From JAAZXR01 sp040265175 (GTDB lineage: Bacteria; Myxococcota_A; Polyangia; Nannocystales; Nannocystaceae), in contig JBDQGY010000049.1 of the NCBI GenBank assembly GCA_040265175.1, forward strand, positions 1 to 20,614: DNA of 20,614 bases, in the 5' to 3' direction. A model generated the notes under the pieces. It had not been told where the DNA came from, made no database searches, and was given only the letters and a program-made list of their open reading frames with translations. The translations under genes were made by a program, and so were the position numbers. Below are positions 7,479 through 15,027 of the stretch, one piece after another. Position 1 is the first letter of the stretch; the number at the start of each line of letters is the position of its first letter.

Positions 7479-7862
7479 ATGAGCTATCGAAGTCACCATA
7501 ACGCCCTCTATGTCGAAAACGGGGCGTTGAGAGCGGAGAATGCGCGACTGCGGCATGAGTTGAGCGAGGGCCACGCTGCGATGGCTGAGGTCCGGCGAGG
7601 TCGTGATGACGCGGAGCGTCGGCGGGCGCGAGGCACGTGCTTGAGCTGTGGTGGGATCATTCTCCCCGTCGCTGTGTTCGCGGGTCACAGACTGGGAGCG
7701 CCGCTGCCGCTGCGGATGAGCACCGCCCGGTTTTTAGATGCCGCGGGTGGCTACACCGAGGCGTCCCTCGTTCACGCGCGTGCGTGTGCGGCCTGCGGTC
7801 TCATCCATCATTTCGTGGCGATCGATGGGGGAGCCGCTCTCGCGGATGATGAAGAATCTTGA
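7479..7862 (+). CDS. Coiled-coil protein with split zinc ribbon, unknown function
   Basis: 127 residues. The N-terminal half is a predicted coiled coil (about residues 8-50: NGALRAENARLRHEL and on). It is followed by CLSCGG (Cys54, Cys57) and, about 45 residues later, CAACGL (Cys103, Cys106), which together can bind one zinc. The tail is acidic (LADDEES). No enzyme signature is visible; a small adaptor or nucleic-acid-binding role is possible but unproven. An in-frame ATG at 7455 would add MIEAPTPA; neither start has a clear ribosome-binding site. It is divergent from the RNA methyltransferase gene, which also has a zinc ribbon, and convergent with hutI (28-bp gap). Confidence 0.7.
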   Translation: MSYRSHHNALYVENGALRAENARLRHELSEGHAAMAEVRRGRDDAERRRARGTCLSCGGIILPVAVFAGHRLGAPLPLRMSTARFLDAAGGYTEASLVHARACAACGLIHHFVAIDGGAALADDEES

Positions 7863-7890
7863 TGACCCGGCGCGCGCTGGAGCGTTGAGT

Positions 7891-9150
7891 CTAGGAGATG
7901 GCGTCGCCCGCGACGAAGACCTGTTCAATCAACGGGGAGCCTGCGTGATAGACGAGATCGCGGTAGTCGTCGGTGTCGAGCAACAGCATGTCGGCAGACA
8001 GACCCGGCGCGATGCGACCCACCTGGTCGGAGAGGCCGAGGCTCGCGGCGGCGTTGTGTGTGACGGCGCAGATGGCCTCCGCGGGCGACAGCTTGCAGCC
8101 GTAGCAGGCGATGGCCAACACCATAGAGAGGTTCTCGAAGGCGCACGAACCTGGGTTGCAGTCGGACGCCACCGCGACCGCGAGGCCGGCGTCGACGAGT
8201 GCGCGACCGTCAGCGAAGGGCTTGCCGAGCACGAGTGAGGTGCCCGGCAACATGGTGGCCACGACGCCCGTCTCTCGCAGGAGTTCGATCTCGTGTGCGT
8301 CGAGGTGCAACAGATGATCGGCGCTTCGTGCCCCCATCTCGGCGGCGAGGACGGCGCCACCCGTGTGCCCAAATTCGTTGGCGTGTACCCGCAAATCCAG
8401 CCCTAGCGACGAGGCGGCGGTGAGGACTTCGCGAGCCTCGCTGATCGTGAAGGCTCCGCGATCGCAGAAGACATCACAAAAGTCGGCGAGGCCCTCCTCG
8501 TTGATCGCCGGGAGGATGCGCTCGCAAATGTCTCGGATGAACTCCGCACGGGCGGACTGTGAACCCTTGGCTTCCTCGGGGACGGCGTGCGCGGCGAGGC
8601 ACGTGGTCTTCACGCGAAAGCCCTCCTGACCGAGTCGTCTCGCGACGCGCAGCTGCTTTCGCTCAGTCTCGAGATCGAGTCCGTAGCCGCTCTTGATCTC
8701 GAACGTCGTCGTTCCGCAGCGGCGCATCCGTTGAATGCGACGAAGACTCTGTTCATAGAGGTCGTCATCGGACGCCCCTCGGGTTGAGCGGACGCTCGAG
8801 AGGATCCCTCCACCGGCGGCGAAGATGGCCTCGTAGTCCGCTCCGGCGAGTCGCAACTCAAGCTCGTCACGGCGGTGGCCCGCCCACACCAGGTGGGTGT
8901 GACTGTCGACGAGGCCAGGCATGAGGACCTTCGATCGACAGTCGACGATCTCCGCATCCCCGATCTCTCCAGCCACCGTTGCCAGATCATCGCCGATCCA
9001 CACGACCTTTCCTTCGCGGACGAGCACGCTCGCGTGTTCAAGGATGCCCAGATCGTTCATCTCGAGACCGCGGCGTGGCGCGGCCTCTCCCGCGAGCGTG
9101 AGGACCTGCGCGGCGTTTTGGAACAGGCGGGTGTTGCCGTTGTTCGCCAT
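7891..9150 (-). CDS. hutI: Imidazolonepropionase
   Basis: 419-residue amidohydrolase that hydrolyses 4-imidazolone-5-propionate to N-formimino-L-glutamate, the third step of histidine degradation, in the cytoplasm. Metal ligands are visible: DSHTHLVWAG (His84, His86), CLAAHAV (His188), RVHANEF (His256) and ASDCNPGS (Asp330). The substrate-site segment EIKSGYGLD is also present. The length is close to that of known HutI proteins (about 400-420). The ATG at 9150 shares its A with the TGA of hutU (TGATG), so translation is coupled. A GTG one codon upstream (9153) is a less likely start. It is the last gene of the long leftward run and ends facing the zinc-ribbon gene. Confidence 0.96.
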   Translation of the reverse strand: MANNGNTRLFQNAAQVLTLAGEAAPRRGLEMNDLGILEHASVLVREGKVVWIGDDLATVAGEIGDAEIVDCRSKVLMPGLVDSHTHLVWAGHRRDELELRLAGADYEAIFAAGGGILSSVRSTRGASDDDLYEQSLRRIQRMRRCGTTTFEIKSGYGLDLETERKQLRVARRLGQEGFRVKTTCLAAHAVPEEAKGSQSARAEFIRDICERILPAINEEGLADFCDVFCDRGAFTISEAREVLTAASSLGLDLRVHANEFGHTGGAVLAAEMGARSADHLLHLDAHEIELLRETGVVATMLPGTSLVLGKPFADGRALVDAGLAVAVASDCNPGSCAFENLSMVLAIACYGCKLSPAEAICAVTHNAAASLGLSDQVGRIAPGLSADMLLLDTDDYRDLVYHAGSPLIEQVFVAGDAIS

Positions 9151-10814
9151 CACTTCAGATCGCTCGTTCGTCCGGGGATGTCGACGCGATGCTCGTTGGC
9201 GAAGGCGATGGCCTCGTCGTAGCCGGCGTCCACGTGTCGCACCACGCCCATGCCGGGGTCACTCCTCAAGACGCGCTCCATACGTCGCGCGGCGCCATCC
9301 GTCCCGTCGGCGACGACGACCATCCCCGCATGGAGACTGTAGCCGATGCCGACGCCGCCGCCATGGTGCACGGAGACCCATGTCGCACCTGCGGCGGTGT
9401 TGATGAGCGCGTTGAGGATGGGCCAGTCGGCGATGGCGTCCGAGCCGTCCTTCATCGCTTCGGTCTCGCGGTTGGGTGAGGCGACAGAGCCGCAATCGAG
9501 GTGATCGCGACCAATAACGATGGGCGCCTTGACCTTCCCGTCGCGGACCAGGTCGTTGAACAGGCGGCCAGCTTTGTCGCGCTCGTCATAGCCGAGCCAG
9601 CAGATGCGGCACGGTAAGCCCTGGAACGCGACTTGCTCTCGCGCGAGCTCAATCCAACGGCGGAGTGGTTTGTTGTCCGGAAACAACTCCAAAATTGCAG
9701 CGTCGGTGACGGCGATGTCTTCGGGATCCCCCGAGAGCGCCGCCCACCGAAATGGTCCCTTGCCCTCACAAAAGAGCGGACGAATATATTCGGGGATGAA
9801 TCCACGAATATCAAAGGCGTCTTCCACACCCGCCTTGACAGCCTGCGCGCGGATATTGTTGCCGTAGTCGAATGCGATGGCGCCCTGACGTTTCATCTCG
9901 AGCATGGCCGCCACATGTCGGCCCATGGCGTCGACGCTGAGCTCTACGTAGCGCTCGGGATCGTCTACGCGGAGCTGAAGAGCGGCGTCGAGGCTCATGC
10001 CGTCAGGGACGTAGCCTTGGAGCTCGTCGTGGGCCGAGGTCTGATCGGTGACGATGTCGGGGATGCGGCCGCGCCTCACCAATTCAGGCAGGACTTCGGC
10101 GCAGTTGCCGACCAAGCCCACCGAGAGGGGGACGCGGGCGGCGACCGCCTCATCGATCATGGCGAGGGCTTCGTCGAGGCTGTCCGCACGCTTCATGAGG
10201 TATCGGTGCTCGATGCGTCGCTCGAGGCGTTCTGGATCCACTTCGACGCAAAGGCAGGCCGCGCCGTTCATGGTGGCGGCCAAGGGTTGCGCGCCTCCCA
10301 TGCCCCCGAGACCACCGGTGAGGACGAATTGACCGTGCAGGTCGCCGTCGAAGTGTTGGCGTGCGCAGGCGGAGAAGGTCTCGTAGGTGCCTTGCAAGAT
10401 CCCTTGGGTGCCGATGTAGATCCAGCTCCCCGCGGTCATTTGCCCGTACATGGTGAGGCCGAGGGCCTCGAGCCGGTTGAACTCGTCCCAGGTGCCCCAC
10501 TTCGGCACCAGGTTGCTGTTCGCGATGAGCACGCGAGGGGCGTCTTCGTGGGTCTTGAAGACCGCTTGCGGGCGACCGCTCTGGACCAGCAGCGTCTCAT
10601 CGTCTTCGAGTCGCTGAAGCGCGGCGATGATTCGGTGATAGTCCTCCCATGTGCGCGCGGCCTTGCCGGTACCGCCGTACACCACGAGGTCCTCGGGTCG
10701 CTCTGCGACCTCAGGGTCGAGGTTGTTCATCAGCATGCGGAGCGCAGCTTCTTGGGGCCAGCCCTTGCAGCTACGTTCCACGCCTCTGGGAGCTCGAATG
10801 GTGGGCACGCTCAT
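9150..10814 (-). CDS. hutU: Urocanate hydratase (urocanase)
   Basis: 554 residues, the normal length for urocanase. It converts urocanate to imidazolonepropionate using tightly bound NAD+ as an electrophile, the second step of histidine degradation. The NAD+-binding glycine-rich loop GGLGGMGGAQPLA lies at 167-179. The active-site segment FQGLPCRICWLG contains Cys405, equivalent to the essential Cys of known urocanases. DQTSAHDELQGYVP, AFDYGNNIR and HHGGGVGIGYSLHAG are all conserved. The ATG at 10814 begins MSVPTIRAPRG; the frame is open to 11033, but that extension is Arg-rich and not urocanase-like. No clear Shine-Dalgarno sequence precedes the start. The 110-bp gap upstream holds a direct repeat of TCGTCGCGG (10862 and 10884, spaced 22 bp). 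hutH and a hut regulator are not in the window. Confidence 0.97.
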   Translation of the reverse strand: MSVPTIRAPRGVERSCKGWPQEAALRMLMNNLDPEVAERPEDLVVYGGTGKAARTWEDYHRIIAALQRLEDDETLLVQSGRPQAVFKTHEDAPRVLIANSNLVPKWGTWDEFNRLEALGLTMYGQMTAGSWIYIGTQGILQGTYETFSACARQHFDGDLHGQFVLTGGLGGMGGAQPLAATMNGAACLCVEVDPERLERRIEHRYLMKRADSLDEALAMIDEAVAARVPLSVGLVGNCAEVLPELVRRGRIPDIVTDQTSAHDELQGYVPDGMSLDAALQLRVDDPERYVELSVDAMGRHVAAMLEMKRQGAIAFDYGNNIRAQAVKAGVEDAFDIRGFIPEYIRPLFCEGKGPFRWAALSGDPEDIAVTDAAILELFPDNKPLRRWIELAREQVAFQGLPCRICWLGYDERDKAGRLFNDLVRDGKVKAPIVIGRDHLDCGSVASPNRETEAMKDGSDAIADWPILNALINTAAGATWVSVHHGGGVGIGYSLHAGMVVVADGTDGAARRMERVLRSDPGMGVVRHVDAGYDEAIAFANEHRVDIPGRTSDLK

Positions 10815-10861
10815 GGTTGAGAAAATAGCACCGGTCGGGGCGCGCGGGCGTCCATGGAGAT

Positions 10862-10892
10862 TCGTCGCGGTGGGATTTCTCTCTCGTCGCGG
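10862..10892. repeat. Direct repeat upstream of hutU
   Basis: The 9-mer TCGTCGCGG occurs at 10862-10870 and at 10884-10892, 22 bp apart (about two helical turns), in the 110-bp gap before hutU. This spacing would suit a regulator binding one face of DNA, but in GC-rich sequence it may be chance. Confidence 0.3.
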
Positions 10893-10924
10893 CGTGGAGC
10901 GTCGTGTTGTCGTGGCGGGCGCCG

Positions 10925-12340
10925 CTACCACGAGGGCTCGAACATCGGACGAGCCTGCGCGGGGCTCATGGTGACCCCAAAAATAACGTCGCCACCCTTG
11001 GGGGCGAGGGCCACGTCCATGTCCTCGATCCATGCGGGCTGGTCAGAGTCGTTCGCCTCGTTTTCCTGCTTCCCTTCGAGAATTTTTTGAGCGAGCCACA
11101 CCAATGCGGAGGCCTTGAAGCGCTCTGGTGTGTGCAAACGCACGAAGAAGCCTGCGTGCTCGTAGGTCGCGGCGGCGGCGACGAGCCCTTGAGGTTTGGG
11201 GAGCAGGGCCGCCAACGGGCCGGCGTTGTCCATGCCCCAGCGGAGCACCTCCTCGTCCGCGATGAAGAAAAAGCAACTGTCCGAGGGGACGGTCATGGCC
11301 AGTTTTTTGAGCGCCTTGGACCAGGTGGGCTTGCCCGCCGCTCGGGCATCTTCCACCTCTGCCGCCAACGCCGGTCGCGTCACGACAACCTCATCGGAAT
11401 CTACCTGGACGAGCATCACTGGCTCGTCGCCGATCAAAACCCCGTCGAGGCTCCATCGGCGATCAGAGTGTTGCGTGAGCGTCCCGCTGGCCACGCCGGC
11501 TTGGAGGAGCGCGCCGATTTCTCGTAGCTCGACGCTGACGAGGCTTCGCGCGTTGTTGTCATGCCGGCCGGCGAATGTCACACGATCGAGCGCAGCGAAG
11601 GAGTCGATCCCGAGCGCAGCGAAGACGTCGCAAATCGCCGATGTGATGGAGCCCGGCTGCTCGGAACCCTCGTCGCCGCGGTCGCGGTCTCTCTGGTTTT
11701 GTTGACGCCGATCACGCCGCGCCTCCTTGGCGCCCGCGAACGCCTCTCGCATCGCTTCGTCCTCGAGTCCTTGTAGGTCGGGATTGTCGACGCTGACCGC
11801 GAGCCAGGCTTCGTACTCCATGGCGTCGCGTCGCTCCTCGTCGCAGGTTAGTCGATACTCCAATACGCCCTCACCAAGGATGGAGAGCATGCGACTGTTC
11901 TTGAGTCGTTCAATGTCAAACACCGCCAGGGTGGTCAGATCCCGGGGGAACGATTGCACCCCGTAGGAGAGTACGGACGCGTCATTTCGCTTCTTCCCGA
12001 GCTCCCAGTACTTGCGAATGAGTTGGGTCAGTCGCGCTTGTTCACCCGCGCGCTTGTACAGCTTGATGAGTCGAAAAATCGCATCTCCGGTCAGCGCGCG
12101 ATCATTGGGGTTGAGAGAGACGACCTGCTCAAAGTTCTCCAGCGCGCAGTCGGGTCGATCAAACTCGTCCATGCAGTCCACGCCCCGCCGGTAGTAGCGC
12201 TCCGCCTGCGATTCTCCGCTGCGGCCGGACACGCGGGCGACCGACTCTCTCGTTGACGTCGCCGGCGCGGCGCAGGCGACGAGGAGCGTAGGCGCGAGAC
12301 AACGCAGGGCATGGGTGAGACGGCGAGGCAAGGAAAACAT
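10925..12340 (-). CDS. Repeat-containing (TPR-like) lipoprotein, unknown function
   Basis: 471 residues. The start at 12340 gives MFSLPRRLTHALRCLAPTLL followed by the lipobox LVAC, with the lipidated Cys at residue 23. The ATG at 12358 would place six residues ahead of the signal. Residues of about 45-130 look like tetratricopeptide-type helices (ERYYRRGVDCMDEFDRPDCALENFEQVVSLNPND and the helices after it). A highly charged stretch (RRDRRQQNQRDRDRGDEG) lies near the middle. The C-terminal half looks like an alpha/beta domain ending in ALAPKGGDVIFGVTMSP, which I do not recognise. It is likely a periplasm-facing scaffold or sensor. It sits 59 bp after the Maf gene and 110 bp before hutU in the same direction. 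Confidence 0.78.
   Translation of the reverse strand: MFSLPRRLTHALRCLAPTLLVACAAPATSTRESVARVSGRSGESQAERYYRRGVDCMDEFDRPDCALENFEQVVSLNPNDRALTGDAIFRLIKLYKRAGEQARLTQLIRKYWELGKKRNDASVLSYGVQSFPRDLTTLAVFDIERLKNSRMLSILGEGVLEYRLTCDEERRDAMEYEAWLAVSVDNPDLQGLEDEAMREAFAGAKEARRDRRQQNQRDRDRGDEGSEQPGSITSAICDVFAALGIDSFAALDRVTFAGRHDNNARSLVSVELREIGALLQAGVASGTLTQHSDRRWSLDGVLIGDEPVMLVQVDSDEVVVTRPALAAEVEDARAAGKPTWSKALKKLAMTVPSDSCFFFIADEEVLRWGMDNAGPLAALLPKPQGLVAAAATYEHAGFFVRLHTPERFKASALVWLAQKILEGKQENEANDSDQPAWIEDMDVALAPKGGDVIFGVTMSPAQARPMFEPSW
11587..11624. repeat. Imperfect 24-bp tandem duplication inside the lipoprotein gene
   Basis: The 14-mer CGAGCGCAGCGAAG occurs at 11587-11600 and at 11611-11624, a 24-bp period that keeps the frame. 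In the protein it gives two adjacent FAAL motifs (VFAALGIDSFAALDRV). This looks like a local 8-codon duplication. Confidence 0.6.
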
Positions 12341-12399
12341 GCCGAACGAGTGTGCCATAGCTGCCCGTGCTTAGGCGAGCAGGCGCGCGCAGGGAACGA

Positions 12400-13008
12400 C
12401 TATAAGAGCTTGGCGCGTCGAAGTAGGCCCGCGGTCGCGAGGAGCGGCAGGCCAATGATCCCAGTAAAGTCGTCGCCCTCGATGGATTCGAAAAGCTTGA
12501 TTCCCGCGTCCTCAATTCGATAGGAGCCGGCACAATTCAGGGGCTGATATCGGTGGATATAGGCGGCAGCTTCGTCGCGGGAGAAAGACCTCATCGTCAG
12601 TCGATGGACATCAACGGCTTCGTACGCGCGATCGCTGTCCGCTTCGATCAGCACGACGCCGGTCACCAGCAGGTGGGTCCGACCGCGCAGGCGCATCAGC
12701 GTCTCCATCGCGCGCGCCTCTGTACCAGGCTTGTGCAGCACCTCTGGAGGATCCTCGGAGATGACAGCGAGCTGGTCTGCACCGAGAATCCATCGCCCTG
12801 GGTACTTGGCCGCGAGGGAGCGAGCCTTGTGTGCCGCGAGGAGGCACGCGAATTTGCGGACGCCGAGTGTCTCGAGCTTGGCGTCCATTGTCCGCTCATC
12901 AAAGTCAGGGGGCGCCGCCTCGAACGGGACCTCAAGTCGCTGCAACAGCTCGCCCCGGTAGGGGGAAGTGGACGCGAGCACGAGGGTCGGTGGTCGTTGC
13001 TGGTTCAC
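12400..13008 (-). CDS. Maf-family nucleoside triphosphate pyrophosphatase (YceF-like)
   Basis: 202 residues, the usual length for Maf. Conserved elements are the N-terminal loop LASTSPYRGELL (residues 11-22), ILGADQLAV (74-82, with the catalytic-type Asp78) and FESIEGDDFTGIIGLPL near the C-terminus. The segment NCAGSYRIEDAGI resembles the CAGSFKSEGLGI of the YceF subgroup, which prefers m7GTP, more than that of YhdE, which prefers dTTP/UTP. Maf proteins hydrolyse non-canonical or modified nucleotides to the monophosphate. The gene starts 27 bp after the stop of the membrane kinase and is probably co-transcribed with it. The link between a kinase and Maf may be no more than shared transcription. 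Confidence 0.9.
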   Translation of the reverse strand: MNQQRPPTLVLASTSPYRGELLQRLEVPFEAAPPDFDERTMDAKLETLGVRKFACLLAAHKARSLAAKYPGRWILGADQLAVISEDPPEVLHKPGTEARAMETLMRLRGRTHLLVTGVVLIEADSDRAYEAVDVHRLTMRSFSRDEAAAYIHRYQPLNCAGSYRIEDAGIKLFESIEGDDFTGIIGLPLLATAGLLRRAKLL

Positions 13009-13035
13009 GGTGCATCCTGGCAGAGCATCGCCACG

Positions 13036-14922
13036 TTACTTTTTCGCGACGCTCGGTTTGGGGGTGTCGTCGGCTGCCTCGAATTCCTTGGCGAGGCCAT
13101 CTTTGGTCATTTGGAGGCGTTTGGACGCTGACTCGCACACTTCGGGAGTCTCCGCTTCCCCGCCCTTGACTCGCTTGACTCGTTTGAGCCGCTCATAGAG
13201 TTTCTTGGAGGGTCTCGTAGAGACATCGTCGAGGAGCTTGATGAGGGTGGCGCATGGGGCGTCGGTGCGCCGAAACTGCGTCAGATCTTGGATGAGATTT
13301 AGCTCCCAGTCGATGAGCGCTGCGTTGGTATCCAAGGTTCCGAGAGCATCGAGGATTCGATGGCGATCGATATAGCTGAGGCCCCGGTTCGATTTTGGCG
13401 TGTTGATTTGCTCGAGCAAGAAGGGGTGGCCCGAGGGGCCGAGGCGCTGGAGGGCCAGGTTCACAGCCTCCGCTCGGACGTAGCGTCCTCGCATCAGCTC
13501 GTCGAGCTCGGCGAAGAATTCGGGCACATCAATTAACTCTGGGCGTCGAACGAGCGCGTCTTCATAGCGAGCCAGGGCACGCGCGCTGTTGCTGCGGGAA
13601 GGCTTGATGGATAAGGCGCGGCCAGACTTCCACAACAAGATGGGATCTTCAGGGAACTCATCGCGCAGGGGTTGAATGATCTGGAGCGCGGTAGTGCTGT
13701 CGCTGGCGAGGAGCGCGCGATCAACTGCAGTGAGGGCGGAAGAGTCGATAGCGCTCGCGAAGATTTCGTCACCCTCAAGACGCTGTGGCCCTCGGGTTCC
13801 AAGGAAGAGTCCCCCCACGACTACGAGGCCAGCCGCGGCAGCGAGGAGGAGCGCGCCGCGCCTGCGCCCTCGGGGTTCCATACGTCGTTCATGACCGTTC
13901 CAGCCGCTCCCCTTCGCGGAGGCGGCGGCGGGGTGTGGTTCGACCGGCGTGACGCTGTCGGGGCGCGAGAGTGGGGAGGGCGCGTCCTCTTCACGTGCGT
14001 GCTCGGGCAGGACCCCGCTCTCTCCAGAGAGCAACACAAGTCGCGTCTGCTCGAGAGCGAGTCTCGCCTCTGTCGCCGATGAGACACGTTGATCTCGATC
14101 TTTTTCGAGCATGTGGGCGACGAACGCTTGGAGGGTCTCGGGGATGTCCGCTGTGAGGGGCGCGGGGTCACGTGTCACCTGCATTCGTGCGACCGCACCC
14201 AAATCGTCGCCGTCAAAGGGAGGGGCGCCCGCGAGCATGGTGTAGAGAATGAGGCCGGTGGAGTAGAGGTCTGAGCGAGCGTCGATCTCCATGCCAGAGG
14301 CTTGCTCGGGGCTCATGTATTGGGGGGTCCCAAAGATCATTCCGATCTGCGTCACGGGGGCGCTGTCCCCCTCGCCACGGTCGCTGGCATCCATGATCTT
14401 TGCGATGCCGAAGTCGAGAAGTTTCAGGTTCTCTGCGCCGCTGTCGTCTTGGGTGACGAAGATATTGTCGGGCTTGAGATCTCGGTGGACCACCCCTTGC
14501 TTGTGGGCGTGTTCCAGGGCGCGCAAGATCTGCAACGTGAACTCGACGGCGCGCAGCGGCGCGATAGGTCCAGTGATGTAGTCAGACAAGTCCTCGCCCT
14601 CGAGCCGCTGCATCACGATGAACATAAGCCCCTGCTCAGTCGTGCCGAGCTCGAGCACTTGGACGATGTTGGGATGTTCAAGCCTCGCCGTGCTGCGTGC
14701 CTCGCGTTCGAAGCGTCCTCGGAGGTGACCGTCTTCGCTCAGGTCGGGGCTGAGCACTTTGATCGCGACGGGGCGATGCAAGGAGATTTGCTCACCGCCG
14801 TAGACGACGCCCATCCCGCCTTCTCCGACGACCTCGTCCACTCGGTAGCGCCCCGCGATGACCTGGCCGCGTAGATCGAACGCCAGATATGGCGCCGATA
14901 GTTCATGGTTGGAGTTGGCCAT
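13036..14922 (-). CDS. PknB-like Ser/Thr protein kinase, membrane-anchored
   Basis: 628 residues. The kinase domain (about 25-290) has every catalytic element: glycine loop GEGGMGVVY (33-41), VAIK (Lys55), FEREA (Glu74), HRDLKPDN (Asp148), LLDFG (Asp170) and GTPQYMSPEQ. It should be an active RD-type kinase. A disordered Pro/Ser-rich juxtamembrane stretch (300-350) ends in a basic cluster (RRMEPRGRRR). One membrane helix follows at about 356-375 (GALLLAAAAGLVVVGGLFLG). The C-terminal ~250 residues lie outside and are helical, perhaps TPR-like, with no PASTA repeats. That domain is the likely input for an unknown signal. The gene lies 105 bp after the larger kinase gene and 27 bp before the Maf gene. 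Confidence 0.95.
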   Translation of the reverse strand: MANSNHELSAPYLAFDLRGQVIAGRYRVDEVVGEGGMGVVYGGEQISLHRPVAIKVLSPDLSEDGHLRGRFEREARSTARLEHPNIVQVLELGTTEQGLMFIVMQRLEGEDLSDYITGPIAPLRAVEFTLQILRALEHAHKQGVVHRDLKPDNIFVTQDDSGAENLKLLDFGIAKIMDASDRGEGDSAPVTQIGMIFGTPQYMSPEQASGMEIDARSDLYSTGLILYTMLAGAPPFDGDDLGAVARMQVTRDPAPLTADIPETLQAFVAHMLEKDRDQRVSSATEARLALEQTRLVLLSGESGVLPEHAREEDAPSPLSRPDSVTPVEPHPAAASAKGSGWNGHERRMEPRGRRRGALLLAAAAGLVVVGGLFLGTRGPQRLEGDEIFASAIDSSALTAVDRALLASDSTTALQIIQPLRDEFPEDPILLWKSGRALSIKPSRSNSARALARYEDALVRRPELIDVPEFFAELDELMRGRYVRAEAVNLALQRLGPSGHPFLLEQINTPKSNRGLSYIDRHRILDALGTLDTNAALIDWELNLIQDLTQFRRTDAPCATLIKLLDDVSTRPSKKLYERLKRVKRVKGGEAETPEVCESASKRLQMTKDGLAKEFEAADDTPKPSVAKK

Positions 14923-14989
14923 GGCCGCGCGAGCATAGCAACCGAGGATGATGAGGTTCGGTCCTTGGGCTTAACTATGTCATCTGTGT

Positions 14990-15018
14990 GCGGGAGGCCC
15001 GCGTATGGGTGACGCGGG
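14990..15018 (-). promoter_or_regulatory. Two mutually exclusive hairpins between the kinase genes
   Basis: CCCGCGT (14998-15004) pairs perfectly with ACGCGGG (15012-15018) across a 7-nt loop. The same CCCGC (14998-15002) also pairs perfectly with GCGGG (14990-14994) across a 3-nt loop. In the leftward transcript the two stems compete for one arm, starting about 10 nt after the stop codon of the large kinase. No T-run follows, so this is not a classic terminator. It could modulate read-through or mRNA stability. Confidence 0.45.
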
Positions 15019-15027
15019 ACAGTGCCG

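Noticed and set aside
9633..10820. 395-residue open frame on the + strand
   Set aside because: It is fully antisense to hutU, whose protein is unmistakable; long antisense frames are expected in GC-rich genes.
10817..11033. 73-residue N-terminal extension of hutU
   Set aside because: It is Arg/Thr-rich, overlaps the upstream lipoprotein gene, and urocanase normally begins near MSVPTIRAPRG.
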